The notes under the pieces: model-generated | What the model was told of the DNA's origin: nothing | Database searches by the model: none | Seen by the model: only the letters and a program-made list of their open reading frames with translations | Assembly (NCBI GenBank): GCA_003154635.1 | Contig: PMDX01000329.1 | Location: 1 to 21,427 of the forward strand | Source: Actinomycetota bacterium | GTDB taxonomy: Bacteria; Actinomycetota; Geothermincolia; Fen-727; Anoxymicrobiaceae | Length of the DNA stretch: 21,427 nucleotides | Direction: 5' to 3' | Position numbers and translations under genes: made by a program | In this document: positions 13,764-21,427 of the stretch, one piece after another | Numbering within the stretch: position 1 is the first letter of the stretch | Layout: each line of letters opens with the position of its first letter

Positions 13764-15596
13764 ATGACGATGAGCGACAACGAAACGAGTGGCAAGAACG
13801 GTGCGACCGGCCTCGAGAACGGCTTCAGGTTCAGCCCGAGGTCAAACCGCGCGGGCGAGATAAACTGGCGACACTGGGGCGATGAAGCGTTCGAGGAAGC
13901 CGCAGCCGAAGGCAAGCTCGTCCTCCTTTCGATTTCGGCCGTGTGGTGCCACTGGTGCCACGTTATGGACGAGACTACTTATTCCGACTCAGGCGTGATC
14001 GAGCGCATAAACCGCGATTACATACCCGTACGGGTGGACAGCGACAAGCGGCCTGAAATAAACCGCAGGTATAACCAGGGAGGATGGCCCACCACCGCGT
14101 TCCTCGTCCCATCCGGGAGAGCCGTGGCGGGGCTCACTTACTCCCCGCCGGAGCAACTGACGCAGTTGCTGGACAAGCTTGCCCTCGTCTACAGACACCG
14201 CAAGAGCGAGATCGATACCGAAGCGGCTTCCGCGGGCGCCGAAGAGCGTGAGCTCCTGAGGTCCATGACGGAGAGCTCTGATATCGACCCGGACACGTCT
14301 GCGGAAGTCCAGGCCGAGATACTGCGCTCCTGGGACCGTGGCTTCGGCGGGCTCGGGGACGCCCCGAAGTTCCCACCCTCCGGCGCGCTCGAGTTCGCGC
14401 TCGCGCGATACCTCGAGACAGATGACCAGGCGCTCAGGTCGTTCGTAGTATCTACACTGGACGGGATGAGCCTTGGGGGGCTCTACGATAAGGCTGATGG
14501 TGGGTTTTTCCGCTACGCGACGGCCAGGGACTGGAGCTCGCCGCATTACGAGAAGATGCTTTCAGACAACGCGGACCTCATCTTCCTCTATCTTGCCGCT
14601 TCCACGGTGTTGGACCGGCCTGACTACGCCCAGATCGCGAGGGGTACGCTCGACTATGTTATCCACAGCCTCCTCGACGACGAGGGGAGCGGCTTCTACG
14701 GTAGCCAGGACGCGGACGAGCACTATTACCATCGCGATGCCCGGGGAAGAGCTTCAATGGATCCGCCGGCCGTCGACCGTACAATCTACGTCGATACGAC
14801 TTCACAGATGATCTCCGCACTGGTGTTCGGGGCATCCGTCCTGGACGACCCGGACCTGCTCAAGATCGCCCTGCGTGTGAGCGATTTCATCTGGAGGCAA
14901 GGATTCAGACACGGAACCGGGATGTGCCATTTCATCAACATCCCCGCTGGAACTCCGGAGCTCTGGGGCCAGCCGGCCGACCAGGTCAACTTCCTCAGGG
15001 CGCTCATCGATCTGTACCAGGTTTCCCCGGCGCCGAGTATCCTCGAGCGAGCAATCGAACTGGGCCGGGCTGTAGTGGAGCGTTACGTGGGGGAGAGGGG
15101 TTGGATCGGCGAGGCATCCGAGCGTAAAAGTGCCGGTCTGCGGGTGCTGGACGACATTCCGACGGACGTACCCGACATACTGATAAACGGCAACGGGGCG
15201 CGTGCCCTGCTGGCCCTTGAAGAGCTCGCTCCGGGACATGATTTTGCTGAGGTTGCCAGGGGAGTGCTCGAATCACTGGCCGGTAAGTACATAGAGCATG
15301 AATATTTTTCCGCCGGTTACGCCCTGGCCGTCGAGATGCTCGAAAAGGGCTTGATAGAGGTCAGGGTGGCGCCGGGCGACTCCGCCGGTGAGCGCGATAG
15401 GCTAACCAGGGCCGCGGCGGCGGCTTTCAACCCGAGGAAACTCGTACGGCTGGAAACCGTAGAAGACTATGTGCCCCTCGATTCCGAGACGGAGGGACCT
15501 CCGGCGGTCGTATGTTCCGCGGGTGACAGGTGTTTGCCCGTGTACAACACGGATGAGTTGAAAGAAGCGCTGGCTTCGCTTGCGAGTGGCGCTTGA
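13764..15596 (+). CDS. Thioredoxin-domain protein of the DUF255/YyaL family
   Basis: The family joins an N-terminal thioredoxin-like domain to a C-terminal alpha/alpha barrel resembling N-acylglucosamine epimerases and mannose isomerases; its role is not established. The 610-residue length is slightly under the usual 650-700. The N-terminal domain has NWRHWGDEAFEEA, then the redox pair in WCHWCHVM (Cys62, Cys65), then RVDSDKRPEI and GGWPTTAFLVPSG. The barrel begins near residue 180 with DRGFGGLGDAPKFP and contains GGFFRYATARDWSSPHYEKM and GFYGSQDADEHYY. The start at 13764 has only a weak GGG upstream; an ATG six bases later is an alternative. It lies downstream of a structured, apparently untranslated region. 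Confidence 0.92.
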   Translation: MTMSDNETSGKNGATGLENGFRFSPRSNRAGEINWRHWGDEAFEEAAAEGKLVLLSISAVWCHWCHVMDETTYSDSGVIERINRDYIPVRVDSDKRPEINRRYNQGGWPTTAFLVPSGRAVAGLTYSPPEQLTQLLDKLALVYRHRKSEIDTEAASAGAEERELLRSMTESSDIDPDTSAEVQAEILRSWDRGFGGLGDAPKFPPSGALEFALARYLETDDQALRSFVVSTLDGMSLGGLYDKADGGFFRYATARDWSSPHYEKMLSDNADLIFLYLAASTVLDRPDYAQIARGTLDYVIHSLLDDEGSGFYGSQDADEHYYHRDARGRASMDPPAVDRTIYVDTTSQMISALVFGASVLDDPDLLKIALRVSDFIWRQGFRHGTGMCHFINIPAGTPELWGQPADQVNFLRALIDLYQVSPAPSILERAIELGRAVVERYVGERGWIGEASERKSAGLRVLDDIPTDVPDILINGNGARALLALEELAPGHDFAEVARGVLESLAGKYIEHEYFSAGYALAVEMLEKGLIEVRVAPGDSAGERDRLTRAAAAAFNPRKLVRLETVEDYVPLDSETEGPPAVVCSAGDRCLPVYNTDELKEALASLASGA

Positions 15597-15776
15597 GAAG
15601 AAGAGAGTAATGAAGTTGTTGACAGGGGGAAGGGGGCAAATTGAATATAGCGCGGTCAAGGGCTCCTGGCGACGCCTCCTCCCCCGTCAGCACTAAACAT
15701 ATTTAACCATTGCACGGTGGTCAACGCGAGCCGGGGTTCCAAGACCCCGGCTCTCGCTTATTCCCCGAAGGTGGGG
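15597..15776. other. Intergenic region between convergent genes
   Basis: There is no gene in this stretch. A TTGACA at 15619-15624 is not followed by a -10 at proper spacing (nearest AT-rich element around 15643-15650). The right half holds the terminator hairpin at 15728-15753 and a small CCCC/GGGG stem at 15763-15776, directly after the minus-strand gene's stop codon. Confidence 0.5.
15728..15753. terminator. Bidirectional terminator hairpin
   Basis: GAGCCGGGGT and ACCCCGGCTC form a perfect 10-pair stem with a six-base loop (TCCAAG) between the convergent DUF255 and C_GCAxxG genes. Neither side has a strong T-run (plus side TCGCTTATT), so it may work with Rho or as a pause and stabiliser. 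Confidence 0.55.
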
Positions 15777-16712
15777 TCAGGTGTTCTTCATGATGAGGTC
15801 GGAGGTTGTGTCGGCGCACCAGTCGATGATGGCGGAGCAGGTTGTTGAGCGTTCGACGAAGTCGGCAAGGTCCTGCTCGGAGTCGAAGGGTCTTGCAATG
15901 TCGAGGCATTCGAGCGATTGGAACTTCTGCCCGAAGCTTTCGATGACGCGCCCTGCGACAGACCAGAGTTCCGGGCGGTCGAGGCGGTGCATGGTGTTGA
16001 ACTCTCCGACGAGCAGGGAGCCCAGGGCGCCATGGAAGCCAACGTCGCCCGGGTCGATCCCCCAGACAACACCTGTGGCCATAAGCGCTCCGGCGAGCGC
16101 ACCACACAACCCACCCGCAAGCCCCACGCCCCCATCGAGAGCAACAGAGATCGTCTCCAGAAGGTCATCACCAACACCTGTGAGCTCGCGTATCTTTCGC
16201 AGTACGGGACCGGCGCAGTACCCGGCGGAAGAACTCGCGCTTCCCTGGTTCGACGGGCGGTAGGGAGCGCCGAGTTCACTCACCAGGCGCTCGGCGACCG
16301 GACCCGCATGCTTTATGCAGCGAGTGAACGCTTTGCCGGAGAAGAGGTAGTTCGCGATGCCGCCAATCGTTGTGAGCGAAGTGTCGGTACGCTCGCGGCA
16401 CAATGTGCTGCCGAACCGTCCCTCGAACCATCGGGTATACTCCTTGAGTTGCCTGTAGACTTCGGCACGGCGCTCATCGTCTCCCGAGGTCAGATTGTCT
16501 TCGTTGGACAGGGCAATCGCGAGGCACCCTCCTGAAACCACCCCGCACGTCGAGCCCCGGTTGAGAGCTCCGCCCTCGAGAGGGTGCGCGGCCTTGACGG
16601 CGCCGAGGTCCGACATCCCTGTACCGTGCACGACAGTACTCAATGTCGCCTGGCTTCAGTTGATGTAGGTGACAAGGCGCTTGGCGATGATGTTGGAAGG
16701 TCGCTCGCTCAT
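15777..16712 (-). CDS. C_GCAxxG_C_C family redox protein, probable selenoprotein (Sec19)
   Basis: The frame starts at an ATG (16710-16712) directly behind GGAGGAG and reaches a TGA at 16656-16658 after 18 codons (ending LVTYIN). It then continues open to 15777, for 311 residues if TGA is read as Sec. After the TGA comes SQATL, so the context is N-[TGA]-SQA. The family's conserved opening is NCxQA, so the TGA stands where the first conserved Cys belongs. Next come EGGALNRGSTCGVVSGG and a second copy of the unit: AGYCAGPVLRKI, then GGVGLAGGLCGALAGALMATG. The terminal Cys pair is CSAIIDWC. The protein is thus an internal tandem repeat with Sec in the first half and Cys in the second. A stem-loop fitting a bacterial SECIS follows the TGA. 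No other start with a ribosome-binding site lies below the TGA. Function is unknown; the family is presumed redox-active. Confidence 0.8.
16611..16648 (-). promoter_or_regulatory. Candidate bacterial SECIS element
   Basis: On the minus-strand mRNA, seven bases after the UGA, CGACAU (16648-16643) pairs with AUGUCG (16616-16611). After an internal loop (UGA opposite AGGG), GUACUGU pairs with ACGGUAC over seven pairs including one U-G, capped by the loop CGUGC. The apical loop begins 23 nt after the UGA and has G at its second position. Bacterial SECIS elements are known to need such a loop G and a UGA-to-loop distance of roughly 16-37 nt. Confidence 0.7.
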
Positions 16713-16752
16713 CTCTCCTCCGTTCTGACGCCCTCGATACGCGGCGCAACCT

Positions 16753-16758
16753 ATTATA
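16753..16758 (-). promoter_or_regulatory. -10 box for the C_GCAxxG selenoprotein gene
   Basis: The minus strand reads TATATAAT here, with a perfect TATAAT at 16758-16753. Transcription would begin near 16746, about 33 nt before the ATG at 16712, which supports initiation upstream of the TGA. The -35 is poor (CCTGTA at 17 bp). Confidence 0.4.
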
Positions 16759-16878
16759 TAACCCGGGGTCGACACTACAGGCATGCCGCGATCCCACCAG
16801 GGATGACAAGCGGGTTTAAATGCCTTGCATCTCTGTAGTACGCTAGATTCGAAAGTCTCATCCAGAAGGGACGGCTTC

Positions 16879-17973
16879 ATGAGTTCTCTACGAGTAGGCA
16901 TAGTGGGGCTTCCAAACGCCGGGAAGACGACTCTCTTCAACGCACTGTCGCGAGCCGGCGCGCTGGTAGCCTCTTACCCGTTTACCACGGTCGAACCGAA
17001 CGTCGGGGTGGTGCCCGTCCCCGACATCCGCCTCGCCGAGGTCGCGAGCCTCGCGGAATGCGGGCGGAATGTCAGTGCGACAGTGCGCTTCGTCGACATC
17101 GCGGGTCTCGTCGAGGGCGCGAGCAAGGGCGAAGGCCTCGGCAACCGCTTTCTCGCCAACATACGAGAGGTCGACGCCGTTGTCCATGTCGTAAGAGCTT
17201 TCGAAGCCGGAGACGTGTCCCATGTCGAGGGTTCGATCGACCCGGTGCGCGACGTCGAGCTAATCGAGACGGAGCTCCGCCTGGCCGACCTCGAGGTCCT
17301 CTCCCGTGAGCTGACCAAGGCGAGGCTGGCGGCAAAGAGCGGCAACAGAGACTGCGTTGGCAGGGTTGAGACATTGACCGGGATAGAGGAGGCGGTGAGC
17401 AGCGATATCATCCCGGACCGCGCCGCACTTGCCGGGGCGCTGGCCCAGAATGCTCCCGACGCGGGACTCCTGGTGCTCAAACCGACTCTTCTCGTGCTGA
17501 ACACCGGCGAGACGGGTGCGGATGGCGAGCGGTTCGAGCGCGAGATGAGAGAATGGGCTGAGCCGCGCGGACTTCCGGTCCTCACCGTCAATGCCGAGAT
17601 CGAAGCGGAGCTCGCGGAGCTCGAGCCTGAGGACGCGGCGGAGTTCGAGGTCGAGATGGGCATAGAGGAGGAGAGCCTCGCCCGCGTGGTCAGGGCCGGC
17701 TACGAGCTTCTCGGTCTCATCACCTTCTTCTCGATAGACTCCGGAGAGTGCAGGGCCTGGCCCGTGCCCGCCGGCTCGAGCGCGAGCTACGCCGCGGGTA
17801 GAATCCACACAGACTTCGAGCGCGGCTTCGTCAAAGCCGAGATAGTACACCAGGAAGATTTTATTTCGTGCGGTTGCTTCTCAGCGGCGCGTGATGCGGG
17901 CGCGCTTCGCCTGGAGGGACGAGATTACATCGTTCAAGACGGCGACGTCATCCACTTCAAGTTCGCCACGTAA
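16879..17973 (+). CDS. ychF: Obg-family P-loop NTPase YchF
   Basis: YchF is a conserved ribosome-associated ATPase of the Obg/TRAFAC group. The 364-residue product matches the usual length of about 363. It opens with LRVGIVGLPNAGKTTLFNALS (P-loop) and has YPFTTVEPNVGVVPVPD as the switch I region, with DIAGLVEGASKGEGLGNRFL as the switch II segment. It then has the hallmark REVDAVVHVVRAFE and a C-terminal TGS domain ending GDVIHFKF. The nucleotide-specificity loop reads LVLNTGE; like other YchF proteins it lacks the NKxD of GTPases. The start is the ATG at 16879, behind AAGGGA. A longer in-frame reading from 16825 has no comparable signal. It is divergent from the selenoprotein gene, with 166 bp between the starts. 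Confidence 0.96.
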   Translation: MSSLRVGIVGLPNAGKTTLFNALSRAGALVASYPFTTVEPNVGVVPVPDIRLAEVASLAECGRNVSATVRFVDIAGLVEGASKGEGLGNRFLANIREVDAVVHVVRAFEAGDVSHVEGSIDPVRDVELIETELRLADLEVLSRELTKARLAAKSGNRDCVGRVETLTGIEEAVSSDIIPDRAALAGALAQNAPDAGLLVLKPTLLVLNTGETGADGERFEREMREWAEPRGLPVLTVNAEIEAELAELEPEDAAEFEVEMGIEEESLARVVRAGYELLGLITFFSIDSGECRAWPVPAGSSASYAAGRIHTDFERGFVKAEIVHQEDFISCGCFSAARDAGALRLEGRDYIVQDGDVIHFKFAT

Positions 17974-18036
17974 CTATGCCGCGGTGGCCGGCTCGGCATG
18001 TGCGTTCGATAGGAAGACTGGGCAGGGGAGGTCGAT

Positions 18037-19572
18037 ATGAGCGAGCGCTACATGATCGGTTACGACATTGGTACTGGTGGATGCAAGACCGTTCTGGCCA
18101 CCCCTGACGGAGACATCGTAGACACTGATTTCGGGGAGTACCCTGTCTGCTATACGGGCGAGAACTGCGCCGAGCAGGAGCCGGAGGACTGGTGGAGGGC
18201 GGCGACGGCGACCACGCGCAGGCTTGTCGAAAGGACCGGAACGGACCCAGCCGATGTCATGGGAATAGCTTTTACAAGCCAGATGCTTGGTGTCCTGCCG
18301 ATGTCCCGTGAAGGCGTCCCTCTTTGCCGAGGCATTATCTGGATGGATTCCAGGGCACAGAGGCAAGCGAGGCGCATGGTCAGGCGGATGGGCGGCGAGC
18401 GCGTCCTGATTAACCTCGTCGGAGTGGTTCCCTCGGGAAAAGACGTTGCCTGTAAGCTCAAGTGGTTCGAGGAAGAGGCCTCTGACATTTTCGACAGGGC
18501 GGAGGTGTTCCTCGACGTCAAAGGTTACATGCTATACAGGGCGACCGGCAGATTCGTGACCGACCAGACCGCGGCGTCCGTCACCGGCTACATGGACAAG
18601 AAGACGAGAGGCTGGTCGCCCTCTATGGCAAGGATCCTCGGTGGGTCGCGCTCCCTGGCCAAGATGCCACCGGTCAACAGGTCTACCGACATCGCCGGTG
18701 GGTTGACCGGCAAAGCCGCTGATGAGCTGGGCTTGTGCCCCGGTACGCCAGTTGCGACGGGCATGGGCGATGCTCCGGCCGCCATGATCGGGGGAGGAGC
18801 GCTTGGCCATGGCGAATGCGTGATAAGCATCGGGACATCGGGTCTGCTCCTGGTGCACAGCACTAAATCGGTAAATCTAGGCAAGTTCGGGATGGCTTCG
18901 ATAGCTGCCGCGGACCCGTCAATGTGGCTGGTAACGGCCGAGTTGATCACCGCCGGCGGATGTCTCAAGTGGTTTTCGGAACAGCTCGTCACCCCCGAGG
19001 AGCACGAGCGGGCGCGCGACCGGGGGGGCATCTATGCCGAGCTCGACAGGGCCGTTGTCAAAGTGCCCCCGGGTGCAAGGCGTCTTATCTTCACCCCGTG
19101 GATGTTCGGTGAGAGGGCCCCGGTGACAGACGTTACACTGAGGGGTGGGTTCGTGAACCTGGGCATAGAGCACACGCGAGATGACATGCTTCGAGCTATC
19201 TACGAGGGGGTGGCCATGAACTTTCGCTGGTGTTTCGAGGCGGCCGCCACCAAGGGGTTGCCATGTCCAAGGGTGAGGGCCATCGGCGGGGGCGCTCTCT
19301 CGGATGCGTGGATGCAGGTGTTCGCGGACGTGACCGGGCGGACGATCGAACCCGTCGTCGGCGCACAGGAAGCGGGAGCGCTTGGAGCCGCTCTTGTCGT
19401 GCCAGTCGCCCTCGGTCGTTTCGAAGATTATGAAGCGGTGAAAAAGGCTGTGAAAGTGCGCGGAACGTTCCAGCCCGACGTGGGAAACCGGGAGATCTAC
19501 GATAAGCTGTTCCAGCAGTTCAAACACATATGCGCCGGTCTGGCGCCTGTATATCATTCGCTGAACGGCTAG
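18037..19572 (+). CDS. FGGY-family carbohydrate kinase (xylulokinase-like)
   Basis: It phosphorylates a sugar or polyol with ATP; the substrate is not determined. The 511-residue protein has the FGGY hallmarks: an N-terminal ATPase-fold loop YDIGTGGCKTVLA, then GIAFTSQM and GIIWMDSRAQRQA. GMGDAPAAMIGGG holds the likely catalytic Asp245, and ISIGTSG follows. The C-terminal domain has RAIGGGALSDAWMQVFADVTGR followed by EAGALGAALV. These are closest to xylulokinases in layout. No isomerase, sugar transporter or regulator gene is adjacent, so the substrate could equally be ribulose or another polyol. The start is the ATG at 18037, five bases after GGGGAGG. A short ATGCCG/CGGCAT hairpin (17976-17999) separates it from ychF. 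Confidence 0.92.
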   Translation: MSERYMIGYDIGTGGCKTVLATPDGDIVDTDFGEYPVCYTGENCAEQEPEDWWRAATATTRRLVERTGTDPADVMGIAFTSQMLGVLPMSREGVPLCRGIIWMDSRAQRQARRMVRRMGGERVLINLVGVVPSGKDVACKLKWFEEEASDIFDRAEVFLDVKGYMLYRATGRFVTDQTAASVTGYMDKKTRGWSPSMARILGGSRSLAKMPPVNRSTDIAGGLTGKAADELGLCPGTPVATGMGDAPAAMIGGGALGHGECVISIGTSGLLLVHSTKSVNLGKFGMASIAAADPSMWLVTAELITAGGCLKWFSEQLVTPEEHERARDRGGIYAELDRAVVKVPPGARRLIFTPWMFGERAPVTDVTLRGGFVNLGIEHTRDDMLRAIYEGVAMNFRWCFEAAATKGLPCPRVRAIGGGALSDAWMQVFADVTGRTIEPVVGAQEAGALGAALVVPVALGRFEDYEAVKKAVKVRGTFQPDVGNREIYDKLFQQFKHICAGLAPVYHSLNG

Positions 19573-19632
19573 GATTCCAGCCCGGCACCGCGGCAGTGTG
19601 CGTACAACGGTCTTTTAACTGTCCTTCCCCCA

Positions 19633-19641
19633 TGCTACAAT
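19633..19641 (+). promoter_or_regulatory. Extended -10 promoter of radC
   Basis: TGCTACAAT (19633-19641) is a TGn-extended -10 matching the form of the rpoN promoter. The -35 region (TTTTAA around 19613) is weak. Transcription would start near 19648, after the in-frame ATGs at 19640 and 19646. This supports the TTG at 19706 as the real radC start. Confidence 0.5.
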
Positions 19642-19705
19642 GCATATGCTTGAATTGCTAAGTCGACCAAGTCGGTGGATCACACTCCCCGGGCAGGAGG
19701 GCGCA

Positions 19706-20422
19706 TTGCGGCTAGACGACCGTGCACAACTCAACATCTCACCCGCGCTCAAATTCGCATCCGTTGGGCCCGATGCCTTCGACGACCGGCAGTTGCTGGC
19801 TGCGCTACTCGGCGTCGTGTGCCATGGACATTGGGCTGAAGAGCTGGCGCGAGAGATCCTCGACCAGGCGGGCGGCATAGGGGGCCTGCCCGATCTGTCG
19901 CTCGCCGAGCTGTGCCAGATAAAGGGGATAGGGCCCGCTCGTGCCGCCGCCTTGCTCGCCGCGCTCGAGCTCGGCCGCAGGACCCTGAGCGGAAGAACAC
20001 CCGGGGCGAGGCTGGGCTCGAGCAGCGAGGTCCACCAGACGTTCTGGCCGTGGCTCGCCCAGGAAAAGATAGAGGTCTTCAGTTGTGCGCTGGTGGATGC
20101 AAGACTCCGCCTCATTCGAAAAGAGGTAATCAGTAAGGGCACCCTCACCGCCAGCATAGTACATCCTCGTGAGGCGTTCAGGCCCGCAGTCCGCAACGCT
20201 GCTTCCGGGGTCATTTTCGCGCATAACCACCCATCCGGAGACCCGGCTCCGTCCGATGAGGACCGCCGGATCACGGGAAGGCTCGAGGAGGTCGGGCGCA
20301 TACTAGGTATTCCCATGCTGGACCACGTGATAATCGGCGCGGGCTCCGACTATTACAGCTTCGCCGACTCCGGGGACCTCGAGCCTCAGATGGCCGGCTA
20401 CCGTGGTATGGTATTGCGATAG
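19706..20422 (+). CDS. radC: RadC family protein (JAB1/MPN-type metalloprotein)
   Basis: RadC proteins are widespread and were once linked to DNA repair; their real role is unsettled. The 238-residue product has the N-terminal helix-hairpin-helix (LCQIKGIGPARAAALLAALELG). The C-terminal RadC domain carries the JAMM zinc motif HNHPSGDPAPSDED, preceded by EVISKGTLTASIVHPREAFRPA (in outline). The start is the TTG at 19706, five bases after AGGAGG and about 58 nt from the predicted transcription start. In-frame ATGs at 19640 and 19646 overlap the promoter. The N-terminus lacks the usual RPREKLL opening and begins MRLDDRAQLNISPALKF. The acyltransferase gene follows after 49 bp. Confidence 0.93.
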   Translation: MRLDDRAQLNISPALKFASVGPDAFDDRQLLAALLGVVCHGHWAEELAREILDQAGGIGGLPDLSLAELCQIKGIGPARAAALLAALELGRRTLSGRTPGARLGSSSEVHQTFWPWLAQEKIEVFSCALVDARLRLIRKEVISKGTLTASIVHPREAFRPAVRNAASGVIFAHNHPSGDPAPSDEDRRITGRLEEVGRILGIPMLDHVIIGAGSDYYSFADSGDLEPQMAGYRGMVLR

Positions 20423-20471
20423 CGATAGCTTCGGTCGGGCTTTGCTGTTCGGCCGGTAAACCGGGGGTAGC

Positions 20472-21104
20472 ATGATAAACGCACGCGAGATGTTAAGAGC
20501 AGTTCCGTTTACAGCGCGCAACCCGAGGGTGGTGTTCAACGCCTGGTATCTTCGTCATCATCAGAAGGTCGACGTGGGCCAGGGCACGTGGGTATCGGGC
20601 TGGGTAAGAGTCTCACTCGCGGCCAGGTCGTCGGTTTCGATCGGCGACGGGCTTTTTGTGCCACGCTCTATGGAGATAAGGGGCAACGATGACGGCCGAA
20701 TAGTCATCGGTGACAATGTCACCATCGACGCCGGAGCGAGGCTGCACGTCGCAAACAAGGCCAATCTCTCTATCGGCGACAGGGTCGGTATCGGCCCATA
20801 CAATATCTTCAACGCGTTCGACGACCTTACGGTTGGTGACGATACTATGTTCGCTCCGTTTGTAAACATCAACTGCGCCGACCATGGAATGGAGATGGGC
20901 GTTCCGATGCGCGAGCAGTATGGAAAGTACGGCCCAGTGACAATCGGCAGTGACTGCTGGCTTGGAGCGATGGTCGTGGTGACCAGGGGCGTGACGATAG
21001 GTGACGGAGCGGTCATCGGCGCTGGCTCCGTAGTCACGGGGGACATCCCGCCGTACACCATCGCGGCCGGGGCGCCGTGTTGCGCCATCAAGGAGAGGGA
21101 GTGA
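20472..21104 (+). CDS. Hexapeptide-repeat acyltransferase (left-handed beta helix)
   Basis: It probably transfers an acetyl group to a sugar of a cell-surface glycan; the acceptor is unknown. The 210-residue protein is mostly imperfect six-residue repeats of the [LIV]-G-x4 type, for example VSIGDG, IVIGDNV, LSIGDRVGIG, VTIGSDCWLGAM and VTIGDGAVIGAGSVV. The mid-protein loop INCADHGMEMGVPM contains the His typical of the active site of Maa/LacA-like enzymes. It ends with YTIAAGAPC, the usual close of this fold. The start at 20472 follows GGGGG four bases upstream. Its stop overlaps the next gene's GTG (GTGA), so the two are coupled. Confidence 0.92.
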   Translation: MINAREMLRAVPFTARNPRVVFNAWYLRHHQKVDVGQGTWVSGWVRVSLAARSSVSIGDGLFVPRSMEIRGNDDGRIVIGDNVTIDAGARLHVANKANLSIGDRVGIGPYNIFNAFDDLTVGDDTMFAPFVNINCADHGMEMGVPMREQYGKYGPVTIGSDCWLGAMVVVTRGVTIGDGAVIGAGSVVTGDIPPYTIAAGAPCCAIKERE

Positions 21105-21427
21105 CCTGCTCCCCTGAAAAAATCGTAAACTCCTCGCATCAGGCCCTCATCGCTTCCGACGTTGGCGTTGCGCTATCCAGGCGCGATAGAAGCCGCGGCC
21201 TGATCGGGCGAGACAGCATGCGTGAAAAGGAGGCCCTGGTAATCCCAAGGTGCAGGCAGGTTCACACGTTCGGCATGCGGTTTGCGATCGACGTCCTTTT
21301 TGTCGGCCGCGACGGTGCCGTGGTGCGGGTCTGCCGCGACCTGGCCCCCCGGCACATCTCTCCGATCGCCTGGCGCGGACGTACAGCGATCGAGCTCCCC
21401 GCCGGCACTGCGGAACGCACGGGTACG
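21101..21427 (+). CDS. DUF192 family protein (3' end beyond the window)
   Basis: The first 109 codons are present with no stop. The start is a GTG at 21101 that overlaps the acyltransferase stop (GTGA) and has GGAG five bases upstream. The protein begins MTCSPEKIVNSSHQ and has the DUF192 pattern: SRRDRSRGLIGRDSM, PRCRQVHTFGMRFAIDVLFV and a C-terminal AIELPAGTAERTG. It lacks the N-terminal signal found in some members, so it is probably cytoplasmic. The family's function is not established. It is the third gene of a likely radC-acyltransferase-DUF192 operon. Confidence 0.88.
   Translation, partial: MTCSPEKIVNSSHQALIASDVGVALSRRDRSRGLIGRDSMREKEALVIPRCRQVHTFGMRFAIDVLFVGRDGAVVRVCRDLAPRHISPIAWRGRTAIELPAGTAERTGT

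Noticed and set aside
13792..13808. GG-N10-GC match inside the DUF255 gene
   Set aside because: The -12 half is GTGC, not TTGC, it lies within coding sequence, and no enhancer-like sites are near.
13385..13915. Open frames on both strands ahead of and overlapping the DUF255 gene start
   Set aside because: Composition is arbitrary, no conserved motifs are seen, and the sequence is dominated by long inverted repeats better explained as RNA structure.
15777..16643. C_GCAxxG protein starting at TTG 16643, after the TGA
   Set aside because: There is no ribosome-binding site. This reading loses the family's first conserved Cys position and ignores a well-formed start and 18 in-frame codons upstream.
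1..21427. CRISPR arrays, insertion sequences, prophage genes, rRNA
   Set aside because: No regularly spaced repeats, transposase motifs, phage genes or rRNA signatures were found on either strand.

Overview
The window is about 21 kb of densely packed, GC-rich bacterial chromosome. Starts are ATG, GTG or TTG behind strong purine-rich ribosome-binding sites, and several promoters have an extended -10 (TGn followed by a -10 hexamer). The gene set (lipid-anchored secreted proteins, a TroA/ZnuA-type metal ABC system, sigma-54 with an AcoR-type activator, a fused CoA-transferase, Cys-rich redox proteins and a probable selenoprotein) suggests an uncultured anaerobe with a Gram-positive type of envelope, perhaps a deep actinobacterial or Firmicutes-like lineage. 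No rRNA or taxonomic marker is present, so this placement is a guess.

Left part (1-3973): a near-perfect sigma-54 -24/-12 promoter fires leftward out of the window, with two copies of a TGTNNC-N6-GNNACA motif 110-150 bp upstream of it. Reading the other way is a probable operon of rpoN (sigma-54) and a GAF-PAS-AAA+-Fis activator. The activator is broken by one extra base at 3301. Sigma factor, activator, candidate enhancer sites and a target promoter therefore sit together.

Middle (4006-11924): a small DUF5661-like gene on the minus strand; a roughly 700 bp gene-poor stretch; a four-gene operon (lipoprotein cyclophilin, metal-binding lipoprotein, ABC ATPase, ABC permease); a long GT4-type glycosyltransferase; and a fused alpha-beta family I CoA-transferase.

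Right part (11925-21427): an intergenic region that looks like a small-RNA gene; a Cys-rich DUF6485-like gene translationally coupled to a metallophosphoesterase (minus strand); a highly structured RNA-like region ahead of a DUF255/thioredoxin-domain protein; a minus-strand C_GCAxxG_C_C family protein whose reading frame crosses an in-frame TGA at the family's first conserved Cys; then ychF, an FGGY kinase, radC, a hexapeptide-repeat acyltransferase and a DUF192 gene cut by the window edge.

The main result is the probable selenoprotein at 15777-16712. The good ribosome-binding site and ATG lie upstream of the TGA. The TGA replaces a Cys that is retained in the protein's own second repeat. A 13-bp interrupted stem-loop with a GU-containing apical loop follows at SECIS-like spacing.
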